From contig ML133421.1 of NCBI GenBank assembly GCA_003864495.1, forward strand, positions 868,001 to 932,000: DNA of 64,000 bases. Reading direction: 5' to 3'. Positions within the stretch are counted from its first letter, which is position 1; the number at the start of each line of letters is the position of its first letter. The stretch comes from Nemopilema nomurai. Its lineage: Eukaryota > Cnidaria > Scyphozoa > Rhizostomeae > Rhizostomatidae. Positions 34,401-47,159 of the stretch are shown one piece after another. The notes under the pieces are model-generated. The model searched no databases. It saw only the letters and a program-made list of their open reading frames with translations, and was not told the origin of the DNA. A program made the translations under genes and the position numbers.

Positions 34401-37400
34401 GTGAAAGTTGCTGTTAGGATCACGTCAGTGCATCATGTGTATCCGTGTAATTGCATCCAATTAAGTTCACTGCGCCACTTTTTTCACCTTCATCACACGA
34501 AGTCATACTCAACACAAGCACGCCCAAACAAAAATTCATATTTTGTCGTACTGGTTATCAATTCGAAAAATGCTCCTTCGTGTGGTCATAACAAAAAGCT
34601 TGCGCTGCTGCCTATTATGAAAGCAGAGGCAAATTGAATTCGAATTCATTTCGACCACATACTAGGCAAAGTTTAAGCTCAAAAGTCATCTCTTCTATGA
34701 TTGCCATTAATATCAAAGTTAATATCAGTCATGAGGTCAATGCTAGGGCTGAATGAATAGAGGATTAAAAAAATCTGCTATATGATGCACCCTTTGTACA
34801 TGTGAATTGAAAGCTATTCAAGGCAAAACATCTATGTCTAACCACATCTACTTTCGATTTTTGACAATTTATGCATCAAGACATAGATAATAGCTGCAAA
34901 ATTTTAAAATATTCCAGAAGTCAGTGTAATATGTCCTAACATAGTGTAGTACTAACAAGCTGGCATAACTTATGCCAAACTTCTGCCCTAATTCAATTAA
35001 ATTACATAGCTAGTGGAAAAATAAGATATGTATATACTATATTTGCCATAAAGCTGTGGATGGCTCAACAGTAGAAAATATTGGACCATCTGTTCACAAG
35101 ATGCCTTGTTGGGACCACCGCATGTCATTTGAGACACATTTTATTGAGGTGCACGACACACTTCGATGACCTGTTTCTAACTAGGAACTTTTGAACCACT
35201 GGCTGCATGCCTTGATGTTCTTGGAAGTACGAGAGCTTACGAAATGTCTAAATCAATTGACTGCAGATACGACTGCTGGTAGTGGTCACTTTGCAAGGCG
35301 AAGATGCAAAACAGCTTTCTGTGTATTTGGCGTATTAACAATTACGAGAACCTTAAAGTACATACAAACAGTTCTGCGTTTTGCGGTCGTTTCTCCACTC
35401 TGCTTTCTGTCCAACGAAAAGCTCGAATTGCTCATTTTCTGTCTGGGTTTGACAGAGAATTGTTAATCGTCTTGGAACTTTTGATCGGATTGAATGGGCA
35501 TTTATACCCTTAAATGCTGCTTTAAATTGACCGCGATTCAAGCAATCCTTTCTTTGAGTCGAGGACATTAGTGAGGGATTTTCCTTTGCAACTTTCAAAG
35601 CTGAACATTAACATGCCAGTCATCTCTCATCTACCTATCTATGAATTATAGTTTTTCAATTCTCATTTGTGAAGAACTTTCAGTTGCACCGCTATCGATA
35701 TGTCAGATTTACAAAACTTATTACGGAAGGATGCAATTTGATTTGGGCTTCAAATCACAACCATAAGACTGTGCATTCTTGGTAATTGAACACTCTCCTA
35801 CGTTAGCTTAGCTAAGGACCGCTGGCTGTGGGGTGAACATAATATGACCCTCTTTTTCTTCCATAAGATATTCCAATAAGGCTTTTTGGTCTGAACGAAA
35901 CTCCAGACAAGGACTATCAAAGCTCACTTACTCTGTTTGCATTTATCAAACCACGCTCAATGGAAAACTCTTTGGATGTCTAGGTTCTTTTCTCATACTT
36001 CGCTTCTGAAAGAGAGCAAAATCTTACTTTCTAACTAGAATTTTACAGTAAAGTTCATACCTGATAGTGCCGTTAAGAACACTTAGGCCATTGATATAAA
36101 TATGGCATTATTCAATTATCTTATACAGTATTTGGTATGAAAAGAAAACCGTTTACTGAAACGTCAAAAAGACAAAATCAGGAGGGCCAATTTTTTGACG
36201 TGGCGTGACGTGAAGTCCCAAAATGTTTGCGTATGAACAGAAGGAACTCTTTTTTCTTCCTTTTATTAGCATACTATCATTATTTGCAATTTTTAATCAA
36301 ATAAAAGAGAGCAATGCTTATTTCGTTTTTAATGCTTATTTCAAATTCAAAAAACATTCGCGCTGCTGACATGCTTTGTGAATAATAAAATTTTGCGCGG
36401 GCTTGCATCCTGGATTATGACAATGCAATGGACATGAAATTAATTGGATCTGCAGTGTTCGATCCTGAAGCTGGCCCAGAAACAGAGCGTTACCATACGT
36501 AAGGAATTTTTGAGATCCTTTGGAAAAAAGGGTTGCATAATTTGACTAGCAGTGCAGCTCGACATTAATTTGTTCCATTGCATAAAGTTAGCTTGTTAAA
36601 AAGAATAATTAGTCTATCAAGGCTATGTTGAGAAAGAATTTGAGTGTGGGGAAGAAAGAAAACAGAAGAAAAGCGAGAAGGGAATTTGCGAGCAGTGCTT
36701 TTATCAAAGCTGTTCGCGCATGAACATGGTGAAGTAAGATATTTGATTGTATCAGAACTGATGTCAGTTCACCTGGAAAATCAATCAGAAGCAGCCATTT
36801 AAGAATAGATTTTGAGTTTTAATCCTCCTCTCAATTGTACTAATTCCTTTCTTCAATCTAGACAACAGAAACGAAGTTATAAAGATCCAAGATATGAAAT
36901 GCATTGAATCGCCTATGAACTATTTGCTAGATTATGTAGAAGGACTACAATCATGTCTTCGAGTATCAACTTTCTTTTATCCCTGTGGCGATATGACACC
37001 AGCCTCGTTGCATACACCGGTACCTCATCTCATTTTTCCACTTTCAAGGCCCAGTTTATTTTGCCCAACGGCCCGGGTCGGATTCCACGTTTATATGCCA
37101 AGAGCATTTGACACAGCAATATAAATGGTACCTGGATTCAGTACTTTTTAACCAGTTAGCGATTGCCAGTTATTTGTTTGGTCGAAGTAAACTTGACTAC
37201 ATCAGTGCCTTTAGCTTGACGAAGGCATCTCCGCAGCTCTGTTTCCGGCCTTTTCGTAAAACCCTCCTAGTTTCAAACTTCATCTTTTAAACGTATATAG
37301 ATATCAAATATATGATAACGCGTAGAATCATGGAGACACCTTCAGAATTCATGTAGCAATAACATGCCTGAAGCCCATTGTCAACGCAGTTCCACTTTTG

Positions 37401-38906
37401 CCAGGCGCAAAGGGTGGCTACAATGGCGTTTTCGAAATGCTTACTTTTGGTCTTTTTTCATCGTCGTTCAAAGCCGCTTAGTTGCCATAATTATTTGTTT
37501 GGCTTCTGACTTTCTCGTTATCGTAAATAACAACAGTGCAGCTTCTAATCACTGCTCTTCCAATCGCAATATTTGTCCTTTAAGAATAAAAAATTAACTC
37601 ATACCAGAAATATTTCATAAGCTTTAAGCCAGTTCTTTTACATTTTTATTTAATTTTTTTCCACAAAACAGAACAGGCTCGATTCTTAGAAAGTGGGGTT
37701 TGACGGTTTTTGAAATTTTATTTATCTTAAATACTCTAAACACAAGACTCTATGCACAAGACAATATTTTTCCTGCAGTCATATAGGTATCTGTTCACAT
37801 TTTAAATACATGCAGAATGATATCAGTTTCAAAAGCCTTCTCATCATCTTTTTCAAATTGGTCAGTTTATGAGCATGAGAAAAGTCCTGAAAAGGCACCA
37901 AGGTTTTCCCATTATTTGCAGAAAAGCGACATGGTTAATCTTGAAAAGACACGAATTTTTAAGAACCTGGGATTATTTATAAGCTTTATCTCACTAATCG
38001 TGAGAAAGCACAGGAAGATGGAATTTGCAAGATGGAAAGTGTTGGTCCGTGGCAATCTAACAGGCTTCTGAACGAGTTACTAAAAGATCTGAAGACTATA
38101 TGAGGCTCCAGAAGCAATCCGAGGCTTAACAGGTCTTATACTTTGGAAGTTCAAAGTCTGATAATCGTATCAATAGTCACATGGTAAGGGTTTCAGTCAA
38201 GCCTTCTCTAGCAAGAGCAGAGATTATTTTTGTACGTAGAAGAAAAGCTCACTTCTTTGCACTGACCTTGCATAGCATGCTAATAATATTGGAAGCAACT
38301 TTCAATTTTACCACATGAAACACCTATCCTGAGCAGAATATGAGAGTACTGATATCAAAACTCCTAAACAGATTTGCCTGTTTGCTTCCACTATTTGTAT
38401 AAATTTTCTGTGTGTTATAAACAAAAGTGCAATCAAGATTTCTACCCACATGAAAGTAGGTTTCGAGCGCTTTTGGCTTACACAGCTGCACTCCCTGTGT
38501 TAAAGTTTAATTTCGTTAACAATCAGCATTTGTTATCTCTTGACACAACCTACGAGTAGGAGCGAGAATTGCAACAAGTACGTGTAGAAGTTCTTACAGG
38601 CACAGCACACTCGTCTGAAAGCTTAAAACCATAAGAGATCGGGCATTTAAAGTCATCAGAACAGTTTTCCGCCGGACACTTCTCGTAGGTGATAGTGCTC
38701 TGATAAACAGTCTTTCGGAGGTAAACAAATCAAGTCTTTACTTTGAGCATCGATTTGAATCTTATGTCATTTTGGTTTCAAGCTTTCACGGATCAATAGT
38801 CCAACTTTTGCTCTAAAAGCATTCTTATCCAAGCCTGGCATAAAAGGAGGAAGCAGCTATCGATTTGTGCCACTCTGAAAGGTGAGCCAAGGACAATTGC
38901 AGAATT
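28441..38906. other. Gene-poor 10.5-kb intergenic stretch between opsin and orphan receptor
   Basis: The longest frames are about 70-90 codons and none resembles a known domain. Small direct repeats occur near 28543-28575 (ATAAGAACTAATCAACCCCA twice), 32905-32945 (three GATGTGGCTCCATGTT-like units) and 33605-33645 (GGCATTTCTTGAAGCA twice). A run of 18 G is at 33125-33142. No transposon, RNA gene or splice-consistent exon series was found. Confidence 0.55.
33125..33142. repeat. Poly-G run (18)
   Basis: Eighteen consecutive G on the plus strand, the longest G run in the window. Its length is probably polymorphic or subject to sequencing error. Confidence 0.9.
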
Positions 38907-40025
38907 ATGGTGAACCAAAGTTACCCAACCTGGACGCCGTACCCGAACTTGAACTGTGTCTATGGAAAAGAATTTCTGGTGGCTGTAAACATTCCATCCA
39001 GCTTTGCTTCAGCAGTTATCAATGGTACATTGCTCTTTCTCCTCGTCTTTAAAGTCGATTTTACAGAGCGAACAATAATATGCTTGACAATTGCAGACTT
39101 TCTTACCACGGCAGTCAGTCAACCACTTTTGATAGTTGTGTACATTTTTGCAGTTCTCAATATCAGGGCCTATCACAAAACCTCACTTTATATTCAAAGA
39201 ATAGCATTTTATTTTAACTGCGTTACATGCTCAGCTTCTGTTTTCAGCATCCTGCTTGTCATTATATCTCGGTACATCCAGATTCGCTTTCCCTTAACTC
39301 ACAGAGACATCATAACAAGAAGTCGACTCGTCTTTGTCTGCATATGTATCTGGATTGCATGTCTGCTGTTCTCACTAATAGCCTGGTTCAAAGGCATCAA
39401 CCAACGCGTTTTCTACTGCTTTTACCTGAGCAGCGTGTTGGTAGAGTTCTTGATCATCATCTTCATTTGCGCCAGTTTGCTTAAAATTGCCAGCAATATT
39501 GTACGTGACATCAGTAGTGCCAAAGCGCCAACCAAGGCAACGAAGACGGTGACAATCATTGTGTGCCAGTTCACTTTGTCCATCGTGCCTTTCAGTATCG
39601 TTGGAATTGCATACTTTTCGAGGTGGCCATCAGTAGGCTGGACATATGTTTCAGATCATGACTGCACAAGCTACGAGAGAAGGGTTCATGCCACACTATA
39701 TTTCTACAGTATATTCATCGTTCATTTGCACTCTACTTTCAATCCGTTTGTTTACAGCCTTAGAGATGCGAGAATCAAACGCGCCCTTTTTAGACTTTTT
39801 GGAAGGCAATGCCTTAATACAACTGACGTGACGATTGAGCTTCAAGGTACTCTCGGTGAGAGTGTGGAGAAGAAGCTTTCGAACAAAAGGATTCTACTAC
39901 TAATCCCAGTATCAGCGAAAAAGTCACTATGCCAACAAATAACGAGTAAAAGAGGATGCTTCCTTGAAAAACCATTTGTTGGCGTTTTTCTCTGCAACTG
40001 TCACGTTAAACATCAGGCTAGCTAG
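38907..40025 (+). CDS. Orphan class A (rhodopsin-like) GPCR, intronless, 372 aa
   Basis: Seven hydrophobic helices (about 29-50, 57-80, 97-120, 140-160, 170-194, 213-235, 262-284). Family marks are Asp64 in TM2 (LTIADF), Trp149 in TM4, a proline in TM6 (LSIVPF) and NPFVY at 279-283, followed by an amphipathic helix 8. The (D/E)RY motif reads SRY (121-123) in an otherwise typical RYIQIRFPL context. The TM6 CWxP motif is also atypical (CQFTLSIVP). Two NxS/T sites lie in the N-terminal half. The TM3 cysteine usual for the extracellular disulfide is not obvious. The C-terminal tail is long (about 90 residues), and its last 50 residues may be poorly conserved. The ligand is unknown. Cnidarian genomes carry many such lineage-specific intronless receptors. 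Confidence 0.85.
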   Translation: MVNQSYPTWTPYPNLNCVYGKEFLVAVNIPSSFASAVINGTLLFLLVFKVDFTERTIICLTIADFLTTAVSQPLLIVVYIFAVLNIRAYHKTSLYIQRIAFYFNCVTCSASVFSILLVIISRYIQIRFPLTHRDIITRSRLVFVCICIWIACLLFSLIAWFKGINQRVFYCFYLSSVLVEFLIIIFICASLLKIASNIVRDISSAKAPTKATKTVTIIVCQFTLSIVPFSIVGIAYFSRWPSVGWTYVSDHDCTSYERRVHATLYFYSIFIVHLHSTFNPFVYSLRDARIKRALFRLFGRQCLNTTDVTIELQGTLGESVEKKLSNKRILLLIPVSAKKSLCQQITSKRGCFLEKPFVGVFLCNCHVKHQAS

Positions 40026-40099
40026 CCAGGGCTCGTGGGTAAGTTTAAATCTTATCATGTTTTAGCATCAATTTTATGTAGTATAATAGGAAAGCTCAC

Positions 40100-40275
40100 C
40101 TTTTCTCTTTCTTCATCTTTATTTTCCTTTCTTTCCTTCTTACCTTTCCTTTTTTTCCTTCCTCTTTCCTTCTTTTTTTCTTCCTTCCTCTTTCCTTATT
40201 CTGTTCTCCGTCTCCCCTCCTCTCCATCCTTTGCTCTTTCCCCTCTCCACTCTCTTCCATCTTCATTCCTTCCGG
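40100..40275 (+). repeat. Polypyrimidine (TTCC/CTTT) tract
   Basis: About 175 bp almost entirely C and T on the plus strand, made of irregular TTCC, TTTC and TCTC words, about 75 bp past the stop of the orphan GPCR. Homopurine-homopyrimidine tracts of this length can adopt triplex structures. It may lie in the 3' untranslated region. Confidence 0.8.
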
Positions 40276-41005
40276 GGTCGGTCAACCTGACAACTCTCCA
40301 CCACCGAGACATTTTCATCTTTCACGTTCAGCGTTAGAGCTGCGTTAGAGTAGAGCTCATAATAATGAAAACATACTTTGATGCTGTAGTAGTCTACCAT
40401 TAATAATTGTAGTCCATCATCAAGAGTGTGCTTGTTGGGCGATGTGTGTTCTCTTTTTTAGCTTCCTGCTTAATACTTTCCAGCCAAACCTTAGCATCAA
40501 ATACAAATCTTCTATCGAAAAGTTGAAAGTTTGCTTGCAGGTATAATGGGCATTTTATTTTCTAGCAGTTGTGATGAATAATCAATCCAAGGCTTTTTTA
40601 TTCAGTTTGAACTTTTAATGTAAAGCAAACGTAATCCGAAAATATTTTCGAATGCAACGGCAAAGCGCAATTTCTTGCATAGTTGCTGACAGAATTTTCT
40701 AGATGAGAGAGGGCGGCTCCCGTCATCAAGCTCCCTGATAGAAATAGGACTTGTAGCTTGAATGACGAACAATCTTTCGCAACAAACTAAAAACAACATA
40801 TCGGCTATATCGAGTAAAGGCTCTTATAGATGTTGGCAAGGGCTTTTGAAAGAAGCAAACTGGAGATGTAACAAAAAGAATCATGAACCAACATTAAGGT
40901 TAGCCGGAAGTATAGAATCTTCCCGGAAGGTGATCAGCTTCACTGTTTCAAGTTGAAGGAATCGGTCGTCAATGTAGTATTTTACAAGTCTTTTACAAGT
41001 CAGGA

Positions 41006-41554
41006 ATGTGTACTGTTACTGATGTGGAATCCAGCCATTTGCATCTATTGTTCAATGAATTACATGAACTTTTACCTGCTTCAAGAGTCAATAATGCGTT
41101 ATACTTGCATGTTACTGTTTGCACCTTCTTGCCACAGCCACAAACGATGAACGACGTTCATGATAGAAGGGTGAAGTTCGTTATCAATTATTCACAATTT
41201 AAGATTAAACGCTCCACCTGGGAATCCGATCTTGAGAATTCGAGTCTCCAAAAATTAATGAAAATAAAAGAGAAACAGATGATCTGCAGCACTCAGAAGT
41301 CCTCTATTGTCATCTTTGACATTGCATATCAACTTTATCCCTTCTTACATCCCAAGAGCCTAAAGTCAAAAATAAAACTATATAACAGAGTGCTGACAAT
41401 AACACAGCTCAAGTTTCATTTAAACAATTACTCCTTTCTCAATTATCACTATGCTGGGATCAACCTCTGTTTGCACAGCTTCATTATAGCAGGGCATGTT
41501 AATTTCAAGTCCAGTCAATTTAATTTTTCAAAGAAGATTTCTTGCATACCATGA
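41006..41554 (+). CDS. Unsupported 182-codon frame, hypothetical
   Basis: The longest open frame in the window that cannot be tied to a family. It begins with ATG and ends at 41554. Composition is Lys/Ser/Leu/His rich in the second half, with no signal peptide, repeat or domain seen. A second 65-codon frame overlaps its 5' part. In AT-rich DNA a frame this long is uncommon but possible by chance, and no upstream splice or poly(A) context strengthens it. Confidence 0.15.
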   Translation: MCTVTDVESSHLHLLFNELHELLPASRVNNALYLHVTVCTFLPQPQTMNDVHDRRVKFVINYSQFKIKRSTWESDLENSSLQKLMKIKEKQMICSTQKSSIVIFDIAYQLYPFLHPKSLKSKIKLYNRVLTITQLKFHLNNYSFLNYHYAGINLCLHSFIIAGHVNFKSSQFNFSKKISCIP

Positions 41555-43857
41555 AATTAGACAACGGATTTTCCACCAGTTTACGCTTATGGGAAAGCCT
41601 CTTTGGAGACTTTCCTGCAATTTTTGAATGCCTTTCTTGTAGCGTAAATGTAGGGATTGATTCTTGGCTAATTGAAAGGCTTGGCTGTACCATTGAACAT
41701 GTTTGTATTCAAGCTTGAATCTCAATTCTATGTTTTCCTTGCAATATACTGCCTAGTTGCTTTCAATTATCGCTGCTTTGCGCACAGAAAGCCTTGTGCT
41801 TTCTACTTGCTCAAGAGCGCGGCAAAAGTCCTTTTGCAGGCAAAACCGAAAGTAACGTTTGTTCATAAAGTACCTGCATTTTAAGTTACGTAATAATTTT
41901 TTTGTTTGAATGCTCGTTCACAACCCACAATCTCCAACAGACTCAGCGGAATTAAAAGGGAAAAAGAATTACAAATTTGTTTTCTGATCAAAGGAGCTTC
42001 TTCCATAGTTCCACAAACATCCGATCTGAACTTCTGGCAATTCATTCAAATTTCAAATATAGGTTTTTTTTAGTGAAAACAGAGAAAAATAGAAATGAGC
42101 AGTTGCTTATGACTACAAGTTTAAAAATTTCAGCACAAATTTATACAGAAGGTATTTAGCTAGGTGTTGATACGAAATGTAAATGACCTGATAATTCCAA
42201 CTTCCTTTGAAACAGTCCTTCAAATCCACTGATATGAGTAGCATAGAATCACGAAAAATGAAGGGCAAGAGGCAGCCTTTGAAGAAGACAGTTAAATATT
42301 CAAAATACCAGCTGTTTATACAAAAAACGATGTCTAATTCCCCCCGCTTCCCTGTGGTTTGAAAATTCTTATCGGTCCTTCTGGTTCTAGGTGCTATTGA
42401 TTACAGTGTACTTTTCTTTAGGCGACATGCATCACATTTTAGTATGGTATATTTGCCCATGACCTATCTGGAGGTTTGTCTATTGTCGAAGGTCTTCCGA
42501 AATCCCCTTTGAAGTCGTGTCCATAAACTGTTTTGTTTGAGTGATGCCCTGAAAAAATTTAAATATGAGTACAAAATGATCGATGCTATGAGACTAGACA
42601 AAATAATAACCAGTCTAGGACAACTTTTAACTGCTTCAAAGTGAGGCGAACAAAACGATGCTTCCCAGGGAAGTCTAATTGCTGTGCAATTCAAATAATG
42701 GTACTATAAAAACTTGACAATCAAGGCAGACCAAAATTCATCAAAATCCAAAGAGAAGTCTGGAAGGAAATTGCGACAAAAGGAAATTGCGACGAAAGGA
42801 AAGTAAACAGAAAAGATTAAGAAAAGAGGAAATAAACGACAGCAGATAAAGACAAAACGATATGTCTGTCAGAGTAAAACGATATGTCTGCATGAAAGGA
42901 TAGTTCATAACACAAGAAACAGCATAGGGGAACACGAACAATTTCGTCTGTTGCAAATATAATCATGCTTATGTCCACCCAATAGCAGGTGAACGGCTAT
43001 AAGCCACTGGTATCTTAACTGAAAGTTTACTAACCAGAGCTACTCGTGAAATTATGGAAGTTTTTAAGGAAGGTGGTTTTTAAGTGCCTTGTGTGGGTTA
43101 TACCCCTTTCACCTTTGTAAAGTAGCCCCTAGAGCTACTACTTCCAGCAATATAGCCTCGGAAAGACATGAGCCTCAATTTGAAAATAAAATGACCTAAC
43201 TGAGTATGTGAAGGACGGCTTGGCTTTCACTAACGTGGGCAACTGAGAAGTGGGCAACGGAAATTGGAGGTGAATATTATAAGCGGGAGGCCCTGAATAA
43301 CAGGCGAGCTCGGTCAGGGAAAAGAGAGAGATCCCTGATAAGAGCGACAGGGATTGGAAAAGAAGGGCGGCAGGGTTGGAAAACATCAGAGAGTTAATAA
43401 ATGGGTAGGGGGGGGGGGGGCTTATAAGGCACCTACGAGTAACCGGATCGACAAGTTTCGTTTCAGTTAGCAAAAATAATGCATGAAGAAGCGAGAGAAG
43501 GGAAGTGCCTGCTTTGGAGAAAGCGGTTCAATGACAACCTGCTCGCCCTTGTCGGTGAATTGCCACTCCGGCTCCGCTTTCAATTACAAGCCCGAACAGT
43601 GTATGGCTTAACCACGCTCAAAACCGGTGAAAATTTGACATGATTCAGCCTTGTTTTAGCATGTGCCTCTCACCTTATATAGTATATATCACCTCATATA
43701 TTTCATTCGGGTCGTACTCTGAGGGATTCTTGATAACAGAAAGTTCTTTAAGTACGAAGCCGCCTAACTGGTAGGAAGATTAGAGAGCATCCGAACTTCT
43801 TCCGAAGCCTGCGGCAGCTGCAAATAACTAGTGATATTCACACCAGATTACATGACC

Positions 43858-44436
43858 TCATTGCTTTAAATGGTTTTTGGGCAGCCCCATCGTGAAGGGG
43901 ACATCAGAGAGCCACTGCCTTAAATACGCTGTAAATCTCCTTCCAAAAAATAGCAATTCATAGTCAAAAATAAGCAAAGCTGACAAAATTTTGAACGTCT
44001 TGAAGATGCATGGCAACTTCGCCCATTCAAGCTGCCCTGGGAGTGAGCACAAGCAGGAAAAATCTACGTTTTTGCGCACAAAGACTCTTACAGGATGTCA
44101 CCTGAGAATTGGTCAGAGCATAAATGCTTCTGCTAGGGTCACGCGATGTAATTATTACGTTTTCCATCTGTCTGCCTCCCATCAGAATTATATTTAGAAC
44201 TGGATTTGTGAACTTGAATGAACTTTACAAACCTGCGTCCATAGTCAAGGGCCTAGAGCCCGTTCTACTTGCACCACTTTCAGTTATCGGGCGTCCTTTT
44301 CCAGGGTCAGCCGTTCGCACTAAGTTCCCCAGTGGATCTACAAATGGAGACGTAACTCTGTAAAATTACTAAATATTATAATGTGTTGACTAAAGTAAAC
44401 CATGGTAGCGTATTTACACCAACAGCATTAGATAGA

Positions 44437-44487
<51 letters not shown>

Positions 44488-46730
44488 GATGCAAAAGACA
44501 CTTCTGTGTTGATATACCTAATTTTTGCTGGCCTTGAAAAAAGTCGCTGTATGTTGTGTTCAACCATCTTTGTCTGCTAAACTGAGTCAACGAAGGAGGC
44601 GCTGTTCCTATTTTCCGGATAGGGGACAGGTCAGCATCTGGCTTCCAGATCATGTACGACTAAAAAGACACAGGTATAGTACTCAAATGAAAAAAGCGTA
44701 ATTTCAAAGCGCTTGTTTACCGGTTGCTAAATATTTTTCTTAACTGATACAGGTCAACGCAGTAGTGGTCATGGTGCACGGCCATCACAGCTAAGAAAAA
44801 GTTTCATGACATTCTTGACGAAGAAAACATTATTACACAGCTGCATTTTTTGAACTGCATGATTGATTTAATAAAAAATGGATTTTGGCGTGACATGTGT
44901 CTTTTATAATGCTGTTTATAATGCTGTTTATATGCAACTGTGAATCCATTAAATTAAGTCTGTCAGGGATATAAGACGATCAACTTTTGGGGAACAAGAA
45001 ACGGCGCTAGTAGAGATATGCACCACAAAGTAGAATTCGCTTCATTCTTTCTTTGGCAAAACTCACGTAGGTCAATTAATGGACGATTTGGTTTGGCTTG
45101 TAGCTAGCAAAAGCAATAGCCCAATTCTTATGTTGTGCGAATTAAGTCCCACTCTACTTCATGTGCGATGTGATGTGATCCTATATTATTAACCCCCAAG
45201 AAACCGACCTTGTTTGGTTCTAACGGCCAGACGAGCTTCGACGGGTGGGGCTTATGATGTCTGTTGACTGACGCAGGCACAAAGTCGTAGCGGCTGTATG
45301 AATGCGGTGTGCGGAACGTCTCTCTGTAGCTGGTGCGGTCCACCCACATTCCGTCACTCGGTTGCGGCGCTGTGCTTTGCCTATGAAGAGAAGCTGGAAT
45401 CTCAGTTCAACGCATAACTGCGTTTTCAACACAGCGTTTATTCAACACAGCGAATTAGAAGCGCGGAAAAAGGCATGTCCGTGCGAAGGAGCAACGACGT
45501 CCCCAAGGAAACGCATCTAAGAGAGGGGCAGTTGTGAATGAGAGGCTTTGGGCATTGGTCGACAAATATGGGGCAGTGGCCTAATGACATAGCAGCCAGC
45601 ACATAGAGCCGTAAGGAAGTATAGTTAAAAACTTATAATCTGTTGGAAGACTCATTTGAATGCGATGACCTTTACCTTATGGGTCGTGCGGGTGAGCCTT
45701 TCCATCCTTGGAACATGCGATTATACGTCGACATATATCCAGCGTTCCTACGATCTGAAAAGATGGGCAGGTTTAAAGTGACTAAAATGCTATAATTTAA
45801 ACGGTTCAGCTTCATTTCCTGGAGTTGCGTAATTAAAAAATGATAAGTTCCCTCTTGAAATTCCCGGACAACGAACCACTGCATATAATCGTTTCTTTAT
45901 TCTAAACAATAGCTTAGCCATACTGTTTATTCGTACAAAGACTAACCATCTGGTAGAGACAATGGTAGTGCTTGACATTAAATTGGCTTCTTTTCTGGAA
46001 CACATTTTTCGTGGCAGGTTTCAGAATAACTGATTTGTTTATCAAATCGATGTCATATTTCATGCTTTTAGTTTTGAATATTAGTTATTCCCAAAGAAAA
46101 GGTTGGATAGTGTATCTCGGTCAGTATATGGTGTTTTATATTTGATTGGGAGTTCTTCAGAGGTAATTGCTTGGGCAGAAACATAATCCTAACAGAAGTT
46201 CAGTAAAGAGAATGCCGTAAATCTTGGAGTAATTTCTGAAATTTCCGTCGTGGAGAAAAATTTTTCTAACGTAAACAATGAAGGAAAAAAAGTATAACGA
46301 CACAAAGGCACCTTATGATATCTAGGTAAGAAATGTGAAATGAGGTCCTACTTTTGTACGAAAAGTTTTGTGTCAAGGAACTCTTTGGAGCAATGTTTCC
46401 CGAATAAAGCAAGGGTGAAAGTATGAAAGCAGAAATGTGAGCTCACATGTGGGAGATTGACAAAGCAATTGACACAACAACACACCCTTATCAGTGCAAC
46501 TGAGCAATTTATGGGGATCATGGCGAGGGTCAAATCCCCTCTAAAAGTAGCCGGTGCTTGGGAATAGCAAAAGCCCTCATTATACTGTGAGACAGCAGAC
46601 AACAATCAGAGAATAGCTGCAGTCCTTTCCAAAACATACCTTCAACCTTTGACTTTGGCGTTTGCAGTCCCCAAGGTGGCCTATTCGGGGCTTGATGGCC
46701 ATGCGACTCGGTCTGTGCACTGCCTGGCAT
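43858..46730 (-). CDS. Unknown small Tyr/Arg/Pro/His-rich protein, five exons
   Basis: The exons were assembled from phase-matched splice sites. Coding exons (minus): 46730-46640, 45754-45676, 45380-about 45225 (or 45205), 44357-44233 (or from 44355), 43928-43858. They give about 173-179 residues. The first ATG follows an in-frame stop; a GTG 11 codons earlier is not used. Typical stretches are STYNRMFQGW, WVDRTSYRETF, TPHSYSRYDF, NRHHKPHPSKLVW and YLRQWLSDVPF. There is no signal peptide or membrane helix. It reads like a small filament- or microtubule-associated protein: short, basic, with repeated (S/T)xY motifs and low predicted order. That is inference from composition only, and I recognise no family. 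The exon 3-4 junction has two workable solutions that keep the same downstream frame. The gene is divergently paired with the one starting at 47160. Confidence 0.7.
44440..44486 (+). repeat. (TC)23 microsatellite
   Basis: About 23 uninterrupted TC units, just 5' (on the minus strand) of exon 4 of the unknown gene at 43858-46730, in its intron 3. Confidence 0.95.
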
Positions 46731-47159
46731 CTCTCGGTTTAGTCTCTTCGAATCTTTTGGCACTGTTGATTATTATTTCATTCGTCTGATTTTCAACTCC
46801 AACAGCAAGTCTGGGTGTTATTTGCTTACAATCTCGTGAGAACACTTCGATCACTCGTCGCTTGGAAATTACCCAAACATTGCAGCCTGATGTTCTTTTG
46901 TAAAGAGTTCCATGGCAACTGCCTTTGTTTCACATATCAATGTGCTATCTCGTTTCTTTTCAAAGCGATTGACAAGTAACCCGGAAGAATAGATTCCTCT
47001 TGTTTCAGATCTTTTGTCTGTGGTCAGCCATTTTATCTAGCGGCGTGGAGTTCGCGATTGTTTGACATAACAGAGACGCAACAACCATTTAACAGCGAAA
47101 GACTGTAGACTGCTGCTGCACTGTTAGTCTCGTCAAAGTGTCAAAATATCAGCTGAAAC
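46731..47159. promoter_or_regulatory. Putative bidirectional promoter
   Basis: The 429 bp between the start codons of two head-to-head genes must contain both promoters and both 5' untranslated regions. No TATA box is obvious near either start. The short spacing suggests shared regulation. Divergent pairs of ciliary genes are often driven by X-box/RFX sites, but I could not pick out a clear X-box by eye. Confidence 0.45.

Larger units (their letters stand above)
40026..43857. other. Intergenic, simple repeats and one unexplained frame
   Basis: No recognised gene. It holds a pyrimidine-rich tract (40100-40275), a 182-codon plus-strand frame without homology (listed separately), a short tandem of GGAAATTGCGACRAAA near 42770-42800, and a run of 13 G (43408-43420). 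The 111-codon minus frame at 43138-43473 is low in complexity and is probably chance. Confidence 0.55.

Noticed and set aside
44383..44580. Frames with Ser-Leu or Arg-Glu dipeptide repeats
   Set aside because: Produced by the (TC)n microsatellite.
45302..45520. 72-codon plus-strand frame
   Set aside because: Antisense shadow of exon 3 of the unknown gene at 43858-46730.
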